Below, piece by piece: positions 11,902 through 22,479 of a DNA stretch of 64,000 nucleotides. Position 1 is the stretch's first letter, and every line of letters begins with the position of its first letter. The stretch is taken from the NCBI GenBank assembly GCA_949126835.1, contig OX421495.1:29115171-29179170 (forward strand), read 5' to 3'. The stretch comes from Anisus vortex. Lineage: Eukaryota; Mollusca; Gastropoda; Planorbidae. Both the position numbers and the translations under genes were made by a program. Under the pieces are notes generated by a model, which saw only the letters and a program-made list of their open reading frames with translations, made no database searches and was not told the DNA's origin.

Positions 11902-12474
11902 TAGGGCGTTTGCAATCCCGTGACAAAAAGCACGTGATTTGTGTTTACTTTGAGTAATGGTGTACAATTAAATATGGCCGCTGTATTAATAAAGTTTCAT
12001 ATAGGCTCGAGCTTTTATTAAATGATGTGTTGTGTTTTAAGTCTTATTAAGATTTAAGCTGTATTATGTATGTTAAATAAAATAGGCTATTTTATTATTA
12101 TCATAGACATAGATCATAGACGATGTGAGCCTAATAGTTACTTGACTAGATAGCCTGTTCACCAACAATATCGCTTGACATCGTAGCCTAGCCTACGAAA
12201 CATTAAAAGTGTATGCCTATAAAGTGAAATTGAAAGTGTAAATAGGTCTAGCCGGCCCTAGCCTAATCACATTAATCAATTAATCTACAGTACTACTATT
12301 TACCTCCTTATTTTTGAGTAGGATAGCCAATATTCAAATGTGAATTTTGCATGATAAAGAAGTAATTTACTTTCACCACGTTATGTTTGTACCTCAAGTG
12401 GGTTCTATATTTACACAAATACGTCACTAAATGTACACAAAAAAACTTAAGCTCCGCCTACTGAAAACGCTCTA
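11902..12474. mobile_element. MITE copy 2 (empty of hAT)
   Basis: A 573-bp paralogue of 1021-1596 with the same termini (TAGGGCGTTTGC and GAAAACGCTCTA). It diverges by scattered substitutions and lacks the hAT insertion. One of the two CACGTG words has become CCCGTG. Confidence 0.85.
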
Positions 12475-12825
12475 TTGACGTTTCTTATCCAAGCAACTAT
12501 TAGTGCCCTAAAAATCTGACAAATTGATTGTTACTGCTGAATTCCATGATGAACATCTAGTATAGTAGAGTATTTATAGAATTCACTTCATTTTGACTGG
12601 CATAAAAACAAATAATTGTAACTTAGTGTTTCTGTGGTATTATTAATTGTTTGAACATGTGTACTGTATTTATTTGTTCTTTATTTCACATTGTGTACAA
12701 GAAGAATTAACTGGCAACATTCAAATAGAATACATTTCCAAGGCCAAAGTGTGACGATCACTGTAACAGTACAAGACGGTATCAGGTTTTCCTAGATGTC
12801 ATACAAGCTAATAAGCCAATCCTGT

Positions 12826-13029
12826 CTAAAATAACACACGCAGCTGAAGGGTGCCCTTAGCTTTTACAGCCAGAATGGGAAACTCGTGTGCCAGTGTCAT
12901 AGATATGTCAAACTCCACCTGGTGAAGTAGTTTACCTACAGACTTGAGGGCATGGGCAGGCTGAAATATATAGTCTTCTTCATTTGAATTAAACTTAATT
13001 GGTTGCGTGCAAGGTACAATAAAAAGAAT
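12826..13029 (-). CDS. candidate host terminal exon (unidentified)
   Basis: A minus-strand frame of 67 codons that ends with TAG at 12826-12828. Its translation looks protein-like and not repetitive, for example HALKSVGKLLHQVEFDISMT then LAHEFPILAVKAKGTLQLRV. I do not recognise the family. Two AATAAA signals lie 140-160 bp downstream on the same strand (12680-12685 and 12669-12674), as expected of a short 3' UTR. Possible splice acceptors are TATATATTTCAG just before the CCT codon near 12966 and an AAG about 30 bases upstream. No ATG leads the frame, so it would be a last exon. It could instead be a decayed transposon piece or chance. Confidence 0.3.
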   Translation of the reverse strand: MLFIVPCTQPIKFNSNEEDYIFQPAHALKSVGKLLHQVEFDISMTLAHEFPILAVKAKGTLQLRVLF

Positions 13030-13084
13030 CTAGTATAAATTGAACATTTTATACACATGGAATAAACATATGTAGGACTACATA

Positions 13085-14265
13085 AACTACAGAGTGAATA
13101 TACATAAACTAAACATTGTTAGACATAAACTGAACATTGTATTTACATAAACTGAACATTGTATTTATATAAACTGAACATTAAATGTACATAATCTGAA
13201 CATTGTATGTGCATAAACTGAACATTGTATTTATATAAACTGAACATTGTATTTATATAAACTGAACATTGTATTTACATAATCTGAACATTGTATATGC
13301 ATAAACTGAACATTGCTTATACATAATCTGAACATTGTATATACATACATTTAACATTGTATTTACAAAGATTGAACATTTATTGTATTTAAACTACAGA
13401 TATGTACAGAGACTACAAAGCGAATATAAATAAACTGAACATTGTATTTACATTGACAGGATATTGTATTAATATAAAATCAACATTGCATTTATATAAA
13501 CTGAACATTGTATTTACATTGACTAAACACTGTATTAACATAAACTAAACATTATATTTAAATAGACAAAACATTGTATTTACATTGACTAAACACTGTA
13601 TTAACATAAACTAAACATTGTATTTATATAAACTGAACATTATATTTACATTGACTAAACACTGTATTAACATAAACTAAACATTGTATTTATATAGACA
13701 GAACATTGTATTTACATTGATTGAACATTGTATTTTAATAAACGGAACATTATATTTACTTTCACTAATTATTGTATTTATATAGACTGAACATTATATT
13801 TACATTTACTGAAGATTGTATTTACATTGACCGTGCATTGTATTTACATAAACTGAACATTGTATTAACATAAACTAAACATTGTATATACATTGTCTGA
13901 ACATTGTATTTACATTGACTGATTAATGTATTTACATAAACTGAACATTGTATTTACATAAACTAAATATTGTATATACATTGACTGAACATTGTATTTA
14001 CATTGACTAATGTATTTACATAAACTGAACATTGTATTTACATAAACTAAATATTGTATATACATCGATTGAACATTGTATTTATATAAACTGAACATTG
14101 CATTTACATAAACTAAATATTGTATATACATCGATTGAACATTGTATTTATATAAACTGAACATTGCATTTACATTGAATTATTATTGTATTTACATAGG
14201 CCTAAACTTATTATTGTATTTACATTGACTGAACATTGTAATTACATAGTCTACCATTTAAATTT
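13085..14265. repeat. 22-bp AT-rich satellite
   Basis: About 50 variable copies of ATAAACTGAACATTGTATTTAC. Variants with CATTGACT or ATTGTATATAC are interspersed. Small VYVNTMFSL-type frames are by-products. Confidence 0.95.
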
Positions 14266-14472
14266 GTATAAAGTCTAACTTTTCATTGTAAAATAAATTA
14301 TATTGAGTCTACCATTGAAAAAGAAATAGGATACATAACTGTTATCGAGAAAAGTGACACTGATTTTTCGCTGGAATATGGAAACTGGAAAACAGGTGCT
14401 AGCCATTCGACGTCAGAGGAAAAGAATCAAAAAAAGAATTTTACTAGTATCGAAGTTGTGAATAGTTTATAC

Positions 14473-14604
14473 CATTTCATAGTTATTACTGTAATTATGT
14501 ATTAATATTACATTTACATGCATATTTACAATATATGCAATTTCATAGTTATTACTGTAATTATGTATAAATATTACATTTACATGCATATTTACAATAT
14601 AAAA
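14473..14604. repeat. 66-bp direct duplication
   Basis: Two copies of a 66-bp AT-rich segment beginning TTTCATAGTTATTACTGTAA. The second abuts the 38-bp satellite. Confidence 0.9.
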
Positions 14605-14763
14605 CTAGACTATTGCGTCATATGTTACTATTAAATGTACAATGACTATTGAGTCAAATGTTACTATCAAATGTTCAACTAGACTATTGAGTCAAGTGTT
14701 ACTGTCAAATGTTCAACTAGACTATTGAGTCAAGTGTTACTGTCAAATGTTCAACTAGACTAT
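14605..14763. repeat. 38-bp satellite, left part
   Basis: About four copies of the unit CTATTGAGTCAAGTGTTACT plus 18 more bases. The array stops mid-unit at the target site of the LTR retrotransposon and resumes in phase at 22480. Confidence 0.95.
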
Positions 14764-14816
14764 TATTACGAAGCCGGAACGGCCTCCAGATTATTAGAAC
14801 CTTGTTGATTTGAATA

Positions 14817-14854
<38 letters not shown>

Positions 14855-15927
14855 TATTTATTAGTCCAGGATAGTATTGATGGTGAAGACCTATCAATCG
14901 GATTCTACTCCATACGAATGCAACAGTCTATTTTCTTGCAGTTGGCTCAGTTGTAAAATAAATAGTGTAGATTCTTAGTGGAATAAGAAAGTTCTTGACT
15001 ATAGTTATGATGTAATAGTTCCACAATGCAAATAATAATAACAGTCAAATCCGTGGTGAATTCATAACATAAATCTTTATTATAATAAGGTAAGAATAGC
15101 CATGATGAACACAGTTCCAAATATAAGTATAAAAATAATGTAGATAATAGCGACTAAGTTCCAAGTTAAACTGAATGACTATATAATAGAGAAAAATAAG
15201 TACTTTAATAACATGTTCTACTCCTTACAAAATATTAGACCCTCGACTCTCGACTCTCGACTGAAGTCCAACCTCGTGCGGGCTCTTTTATAGCATAAGG
15301 TAGAGCCAATCGTAACTAGGGGAAAAACTTCCACTCCCAAAACACAGACACAAGTCTGGTTAGAAAGTCGTTTAATTAATGGAACAACAGAGTCAGTTTC
15401 TCTTTGTTCGAAACTGGCGGATAGGGCGAGGTCAGGGTTTAGCGTGGAAACATTAATCTTACTTAATTACATACATTGATTAAACTTCCCACAATATAAC
15501 AATCATGCCAGAACTCAGGGTGCCCTTAGACCTTAGCAAAATAGACATTAAGGCGCTATTGGAGACACGTTTCCAATTAAAGTATCTATGCAAGTGGGTG
15601 AGCGTATATGTGTTTTCTTCAGGGAGAAATGGGGGGGGGGAAGACAATTGTAGTTACTGATTACAATTCAGTGTCACGACTCGTGGATGGCAGGCCAAGT
15701 AACTTAACCACCCTAGTGGAAGAGTTGTAAATGATAGCGGAAATGGAGGGAAGGGGGTTAATTATCTCGGCTGACACTCCTTCTCTAGAGAAGCGACACG
15801 AGGTCAAGTGTCAAATTACACTCAGCTAGAACGTTGACCTCTATGTCTAACGGTTGAATCCTACGGCGTTACATATAATACACTAATATAACACCTCACA
15901 TCTGTATTAATACGTCGTTTCGTAACA
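14764..15927 (-). repeat. 3' LTR of copy 1
   Basis: A 1164-bp LTR containing a (TA)n run near 14820-14850 and a 10-base G-run at 15641-15650. It is otherwise identical by eye to the 5' LTR. Confidence 0.95.
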
Positions 15928-15942
15928 CACGCCCCTCCTACG
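15928..15942 (-). other. polypurine tract of copy 1
   Basis: On the minus strand TAGGAGGGGCGTG directly precedes the 3' LTR, the expected place for plus-strand DNA priming. Confidence 0.7.
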
Positions 15943-16308
15943 AAATAAGGAAATTACATACAGTTTAAGTGGGGAATTTCCTGTATAAAAAAAAAAATAG
16001 TTGTACATATTATTATGCTTGTTCAATGTTATGTACAGTACAAAAAGTCATTTAGAAAAAGGTATCAATAATAGTGAGTTAAATAGTTCAGGCAATTATG
16101 TAATATTTGAGAATAAAATTCAAGGGTTATAGAGGCAAAAATTGATAAACATATAATATATATACATGTTCATTGCATTATTCAAAAAGCATTCAATTTT
16201 CATGATAAATGTTCACGAAAAGTTAAGATGATAAAGATGTCAAAATTTAAGGAATAAAGAAAAATCAGTAGGTAATGTCCCTATCAATCAGCATCATCCG
16301 GTACTATT

Positions 16309-19300
16309 TTACATACGAGATAAAGTGTCTGCCACAACGTTATCTTTGCCTTTAATGTGGGCCAGATTTAAGTTGTAAGATTGGAGGAACAAACTCCAAC
16401 GGATGAGTCTTTGATTTTGTTTTACCCTGGAAAGGAACACAAGGGGGTTATGGTCAGTTAAAATATCAACAGGATACGGTGATCCGTTTAGATAGAAATC
16501 AAAGTGTTTAAGTGCCAGAATTAGCCCCAACAGCTCCTTCTCAATTGTGCTATAATTTCTTTCGTGTGGGTTAAATTTCTGAGAGCAATAGCAAAGAGGG
16601 TGTTCAAGGGAATCATCCCCCTCCTGAGATATTACTGCCCCCATGCCTGTATCACATGCGTCTACAGTTATCTTAAATGGTTTATTGTAGTTTGGTGTTA
16701 TCAGCACAGGTGACCTTGAAAGCAGATCTTTCAGTTTACTAAAAGCCCGATTACATTCATCAGTCCATCTGAACTTAACATTTTTCTTTAAGAGATCAGT
16801 AAGAGGACACGCGATGGTGGAGAAATTCTTACAGAATTTCCTGTAATATCCCGCCATACCCAGGAAACTACGGAGTTGTTTGCGTGTTTCGGGGATGGGG
16901 AACTCACGAATAGCCGTGACCTTGGCACCTACAGGTTTAACCGTACCATTTCCCACTATGTGGCCTAGGTATTCTATGGTTGCATGGCAAAATTGGCTCT
17001 TAGCCAGGTTAACAGTGAGATTAGCCTGTTGCAACTTTTGGAATAACAACCTTAATTGCTTTAGATGAGATTCAAAGTTGTCGCTATACACTACAATGTC
17101 GTCAAGGTACGCGTGACAATGTGGTATGTCTCGTATAATAGAGTTAATCAGGCGTTGAAAACTTGCCGGGGCATTCACCATGCCAAAGGGCATGACCTTG
17201 AACTTATAAAGTCCATCTGGAGTCGTAAATGAAGATACCTCCTGAGCTCTATCCGTCAGTGGGATCTGAAAATAAGCCGTCAGCAAGTCGATCTTCGTCA
17301 CAAAACTAGCGTCGCTAACCTGGTCAATCAAGTCGTCTATCCTCGGGATAGGATAGGAGTCAGTCTTGGTCACAGCATTTACCCTCCTATAGTCTACACA
17401 GAAACGTAAGGATCCGTCAGGTTTTGGTACCAGGACACAAGGGGATGACCAGTCACTATTGCTAGGGGTGATTATGTCGTTCTCGAGCATGTAGTCGACC
17501 TCTTTGCGGATGTGCTCCAACTGGATCGGATTTACTCTGTATGGATGTTGTTTAATAGGCGTTACATTTTCATCTATAATAACATCATGCCTGATTAAGT
17601 GAGTTTTCCTTGGAATATCATTAAAAAGGTCAATGTTCTCAAAAATCAAACCTTTGATAGAGGACTTTTCACAATTTGGTAGGTGTGCCAATTTGTTATC
17701 CAGGTCCTTAAGGGATTCTGAATTGTGTAATTTACTCTCGGCCAGCTTACGCTCAACTTTGGGCAACTCGATCTCAACCTTTGAGACAGTGTTTACTGGC
17801 GCAATGGCGCTCTGCACTAGTCTGGGGATGTAAGGCTTTAACATATTAATATGGCACACCCTCTGTGATTTCCTCCTATCAGGGGTTTTCACAATATAAT
17901 TTAATTCACTAAGTTTGGCTACCACTTCATACGGTCCGGTGTACTTGGCACTCATGGGTTGACCAATCATGGGTGTCAGCATCAGTACTTGGTCGCCAGG
18001 GTTGAAGCTTCGGGTTTTTGCCTTGGTATCATAGTAAGCCTTCATCTTGCTTTGTGCCTGTAAAAGATTAAGCTTTACAAGGGTTAATGCATTATATAAC
18101 CGAGTCTTAAAGTTCTCCACATAGGTGAGTAGACCAGTTTCTTCAGTTGATGACAACCAGGTTTCTTTCAGCAATTTCAAGGGTCCGCGAACTGCATGAC
18201 CGAATACCAGCTCAAAAGGGCTAAATCCGAGGGATTCTTGGACAGCCTCTCTGGTTGCAAAGAGTACGAAGGGAATTCCACGATCCCAATCTCCTCCATG
18301 TTCAAAGCAGTATGTTCGAAGCATGTTCTTGAGAGTTTGGTGATAGCGTTCTAAAGCTCCTTGGCTTTGTGGATGATACGCACTCGACATAGCATGGCGG
18401 ATGCCTAACCGCTGTAGAACTTGGCGAAACAACTTCGATGTAAAATTGGAGCCTTGATCGGATTGTACGGTCTTAGGGAGTCCGTATCGTGAAAAAAATC
18501 CGATAAGTGCGTCGGAGATCTTGTCAGCGTTGATGCTGCGCATGGGAATAGCCTCTGGAAATCTTGTAGCAGAACACATGATCGTGAAGAGGTACTGGTG
18601 GCCAGCCTTGGTTTTAGGTAGTGGACCGACACAGTCTATGATGATGTGGCTGAATGGCTCAGAGAATGCCGGTATAGGCTTTAATGGAGCAACCGGAATG
18701 GTCTGGTTTGGTTTCCCTACCATTTGGCATGCATGACAAGATTTGCAGAACGATGAAGTATCTTTGTGTAGTCCAGGCCAGTAGAAGTATGAAAGAATTC
18801 TGTCATAAGTCTTATTGACACCTAAGTGACCAGCATATGGCGAATCATGAGCCATATGTAAAATGTCCTTTCGGTACACGGTTGGTACTACAATCTGGTG
18901 TATCTCGTTGCAATTTTCGTTGTCAGTGTTTTTCTCTTTCCATTTTCTCATGAGTAAACCATCTTTTAGGTAATAACCTATATTCATCTTTTCCACCTCC
19001 TTCTCGCTTACTGCTTCCTTTCTCAGCTTTTCGATATCCATGTCTTTCTCCTGTTCTAAGGTAAGTAATTGTCTTGGTGACATGTTACTTCCTTTAGTCT
19101 CGACTGAGGGACCACTAAGAATGTCAGCCAGGAATGTCGCTTGTAGATCAATTTCTGGTTCATTTTCTGTTTGTGCTGTGGTTTCGTCAGACTCTGGTTT
19201 CTTTTTCATACCTCTGGTAAGGACGCATACAGAATTGTCTGTAGTCTCACTTCTGTCAGGGTTATGAATTTCTTTGGATACAGGGCGTACCTTGTCTCCA

Positions 19301-20003
19301 GCAATGTCATTTCCTAATATCAGAGAAATGCCATTAATAGGTAGTGCTGTCTGCACCCCAATAGTAACAGGTCCATTATAATATTCAGACTTCAGCTGAA
19401 TACGATGTAGAGGAACTAGTATTGTTGCCATATCTACACCTCTCAGTGCGATATTCTGTCCTGTGTAAGTCGATTTCGAAATAGGAATAATATCCTTGAG
19501 TAGTAATGAAGTCGATGCTCCCGTGTCTCTAAGGATTCGAATCTTTCGTTCACTGAGTTCATCATCAATAGATGACACATATCCTTCAGTAATGAAGGGT
19601 AAAAAGTTCTTGAATAGATCGGTGTCTATAAGATCTTTTTCTTTAACCTGTTCTATATTACTGCAAGAGGTGAACACTTCTGTTGCTAAGGTTCCATCTG
19701 TTTTACTCACGGTAGAGTTCAGATGTGAGTTTTCAAAAACCATGGTCTCTAATTTCTGGAGTTCTCTAGGTTTTGAAATATCTGGACATGTCATTGTGCT
19801 TTCTGTCGTATTTTCATGACTAACACTAAATGTCTCTGTTTTAGCTTTTGTTACCTTCTTGTCAGATTGGTATAAACGAGTCTTAGGATTGGTAGCGATA
19901 CATGTTAGTACTATATTCTTTTTCTCTTTACTTTGTCTGTTTTGTAAACTCCAACAGTTTTCCCTAACGTGTCCATCCTTTTTTACAGAAGCTGCACGTA
20001 GGT
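16309..20003 (-). CDS. pol: Pol polyprotein: protease-integrase-RT-RNase H
   Basis: Residues are numbered from the first Met of the 1255-residue frame opening at 20076, whose first ~34 residues only overlap Gag out of frame. Protease: DTGA at 184-187. Integrase: zinc-binding His410, His417, Cys444, Cys447; catalytic Asp481, Asp540, Glu576 with the classic 35-residue D-E gap; and a GPY module at 714-716. Reverse transcriptase: about 840-1010, with YLDD at 990-993 and VMPFGMVNAP just before. RNase H: about 1135-1255, with Asp1139, Glu1179 or 1181, Asp1208 and Asp1250, ending ADTLSRM. All catalytic residues are present. In ordinary gypsy elements the integrase is C-terminal; here it precedes RT. 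The protein makes and inserts the DNA copy. Expression needs the frame change at the zinc knuckle (about 19990-20003). Confidence 0.95.
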
Positions 20004-21082
20004 TTCTTTTGCATGGAACTATTAATCGTCTGCTTATCAGTTTTTTGCTTATTGTATTCATCTGTGCATTTTGCATTCTTTTCCACTACTGCATATTGAT
20101 TCTTGAATTTGGATTTATCAGGTTGGAAGGTTCGAGTGTGTTGATGAATAATGATGTACTCATCTGCCAATACTGCTGCTGTTTTGATGTTTTCAACACC
20201 TTTGTCGGATAAGTGAATTTTTACATCGTTGCGAACGCAATTGTTAAATTCCTCTGTCAACATAAGATTTCTCAGTTTCTCATATTCGCCATTCACATTT
20301 TTAGATCTGATCCAACGATCAAAATGTTTCTCTTTGATTCTCAGAAAATCAACGTGTGATTGTTCTGGTTCCTTCTTGAAATCTCTAAAAATCTTTCTGT
20401 ATTTTTCTGGAGTCAAAGCATAACTTAGTAGGATTCGATTCTTAATCAGTTCGTAGTCATTGTCTTCCTCTACGGTAAGATTCAAGACAACGTCTAATGC
20501 TTTACCTTTTGTCAAGGCTGAACGTAATAATACAGCCATCTTATTCTCTGGAAAGTGATCATCTGCGGCCTGCTTCTCAAACATCATGAAGAATTCTTCG
20601 ATGTGGTTGCTATCGAATTCTGGAATGTATTTTCGATATTTGTACAATTCCAATTCGATTTCTGAGTGTACATGATTGGTACTGCGAGCCCGTGCTATTT
20701 CAATTCTTTCCTGACTAGCAATTCTTTCTTTTTCAATTTCCAATTCCATTTCCATTTTCTTTAATTCTAGTTTGAACCTTAGTTCTTCACTAAGTCCATT
20801 GTGTATGCTTGACTCACGAACCGTGACAGTGTGATTGGTCTTTTGTGATTCAGATAAATTTGACTCAATTGATTCGTCTTCACTAGCAGTATGCACTATC
20901 GATTCATATTCTTCCATCAATGTACCTTGCCTTTTTAAGCAATCAGTAATTTCTTTAATAAGTTTATTTCTTTCGGGTGTTGTTTCAGTTATCTGGATGT
21001 CTAACGTTTGAGCAATGTCTTTTAGTTGTGTGAGTGTCATTTTGTTAAGTTGATCTGAAGTAAAGTTAGTTGATGCTTCCAT
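19964..21082 (-). CDS. gag: Gag with SAP-like, SCAN-like and zinc-knuckle regions
   Basis: I prefer the ATG at 21082 (MEASTNFTSD) over the one at 21172, because it matches the start of the related Gag at 53640. Residues are numbered from 21172. At 44-75 there is a SAP/HeH-like stretch (LTQLKDIAQTLDI), at 130-165 a charged likely coiled coil, at 170-250 a capsid N-terminal region, and at 250-325 a helical region with the SCAN-type pattern (YRKIFRDFKKEPEQSHVDFL). The zinc knuckle starts at 393 (CSFCKK) and its His and last Cys are read in the next frame. The shift sits in an A6 run near 19995. Gag forms the particle that packages the RNA. The frame ends at 19964. Confidence 0.9.
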   Translation of the reverse strand: MEASTNFTSDQLNKMTLTQLKDIAQTLDIQITETTPERNKLIKEITDCLKRQGTLMEEYESIVHTASEDESIESNLSESQKTNHTVTVRESSIHNGLSEELRFKLELKKMEMELEIEKERIASQERIEIARARSTNHVHSEIELELYKYRKYIPEFDSNHIEEFFMMFEKQAADDHFPENKMAVLLRSALTKGKALDVVLNLTVEEDNDYELIKNRILLSYALTPEKYRKIFRDFKKEPEQSHVDFLRIKEKHFDRWIRSKNVNGEYEKLRNLMLTEEFNNCVRNDVKIHLSDKGVENIKTAAVLADEYIIIHQHTRTFQPDKSKFKNQYAVVEKNAKCTDEYNKQKTDKQTINSSMQKKPTCSFCKKGWTR

Positions 21083-21291
21083 CTTGTTTTTAATATTGGT
21101 AAAGATAAGATAAAGTGTGGTCAACTTACTTTTGTCCTTTGAATAAAACACTTTTCGACACAAAATTGACACTATTACGTTGAGTATAACTGGAACATAA
21201 TTTGATAGAAATTTTCCAATTCAGACAATATTGTAGATAAATCTTCTTTTTGGTAGAATCTTCCTTTATTTCGCAAGATAGAAAGTGCAAT

Positions 21292-21309
21292 ATCCCGGAC
21301 GAGCCCCCA
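21292..21309 (-). other. primer-binding site, tRNA-Pro type
   Basis: On the minus strand TGGGGGCTCGTCCGGGAT lies four bases after the 5' LTR. This 18-mer is the sequence known as the tRNA-Pro primer site of murine leukaemia virus-type retroviruses, so reverse transcription is likely primed by tRNA-Pro. Confidence 0.9.
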
Positions 21310-21313
21310 AATT

Positions 21314-21366
21314 TATTACGAAGCCGGAACGGCCTCCAGATTATTAGAACCTTGTTGATTTGAATA

Positions 21367-21404
<38 letters not shown>

Positions 21405-22479
21405 TATTTATTAGTCCAGGATAGTATTGATGGTGAAGACCTATCAATCGGATTCTACTCCATACGAATGCAACAGTCTATTTTCTTGCAGTTGGCTCAG
21501 TTGTAAAATAAATAGTGTAGATTCTTAGTGGAATAAGAAAGTTCTTGACTATAGTTATGATGTAATAGTTCCACAATGCAAATAATAATAACAGTCAAAT
21601 CCGTGGTGAATTCATAACATAAATCTTTATTATAATAAGGTAAGAATAGCCATGATGAACACAGTTCCAAATATAAGTATAAAAATAATGTAGATAATAG
21701 CGACTAAGTTCCAAGTTAAACTGAATGACTATATAATAGAGAAAAATAAGTACTTTAATAACATGTTCTACTCCTTACAAAATATTAGACCCTCGACTCT
21801 CGACTCTCGACTGAAGTCCAACCTCGTGCGGGCTCTTTTATAGCATAAGGTAGAGCCAATCGTAACTAGGGGAAAAACTTCCACTCCCAAAACACAGACA
21901 CAAGTCTGGTTAGAAAGTCGTTTAATTAATGGAACAACAGAGTCAGTTTCTCTTTGTTCGAAACTGGCGGATAGGGCGAGGTCAGGGTTTAGCGTGGAAA
22001 CATTAATCTTACTTAATTACATACATTGATTAAACTTCCCACAATATAACAATCATGCCAGAACTCAGGGTGCCCTTAGACCTTAGCAAAATAGACATTA
22101 AGGCGCTATTGGAGACACGTTTCCAATTAAAGTATCTATGCAAGTGGGTGAGCGTATATGTGTTTTCTTCAGGGAGAAATGGGGGGGGGGGGAAGACAAT
22201 TGTAGTTACTGATTACAATTCAGTGTCACGACTCGTGGATGGCAGGCCAAGTAACTTAACCACCCTAGTGGAAGAGTTGTAAATGATAGCGGAAATGGAG
22301 GGAAGGGGGTTAATTATCTCGGCTGACACTCCTTCTCTAGAGAAGCGACACGAGGTCAAGTGTCAAATTACACTCAGCTAGAACGTTGACCTCTATGTCT
22401 AACGGTTGAATCCTACGGCGTTACATATAATACACTAATATAACACCTCACATCTGTATTAATACGTCGTTTCGTAACA
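21314..22479 (-). repeat. 5' LTR of copy 1
   Basis: A 1166-bp LTR carrying the promoter. A 75-codon antisense open frame (22055-22282) exists only because its G-run is 12 long. The sister LTR lacks it, so it is not treated as a gene. Confidence 0.95.

Larger units (their letters stand above)
14764..22479 (-). mobile_element. Gmr1-like LTR retrotransposon, copy 1 (young)
   Basis: A complete 7716-bp element read on the minus strand. Its LTRs are 14764-15927 and 21314-22479, ending TGTTACGAA and TTCGTAATA in the element's own sense. A CTAT duplication lies at 14760-14763 and 22480-22483. By eye the LTRs differ only in a G-run (10 versus 12), so insertion is recent. The primer-binding site follows four bases after the 5' LTR. 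Gag has a SCAN-like region, and pol runs protease, integrase, RT, RNase H. Gypsy-type RT with copia-type integrase placement is diagnostic of the Gmr1 lineage. No env is present. Confidence 0.93.

Noticed and set aside
16880..20423. Plus-strand open frames across the LTR element
   Set aside because: Shadows of the minus-strand gag and pol genes.
22055..22282. 75-codon protein in the LTR
   Set aside because: Antisense to the element and lost in the twin LTR by a two-base G-run difference.
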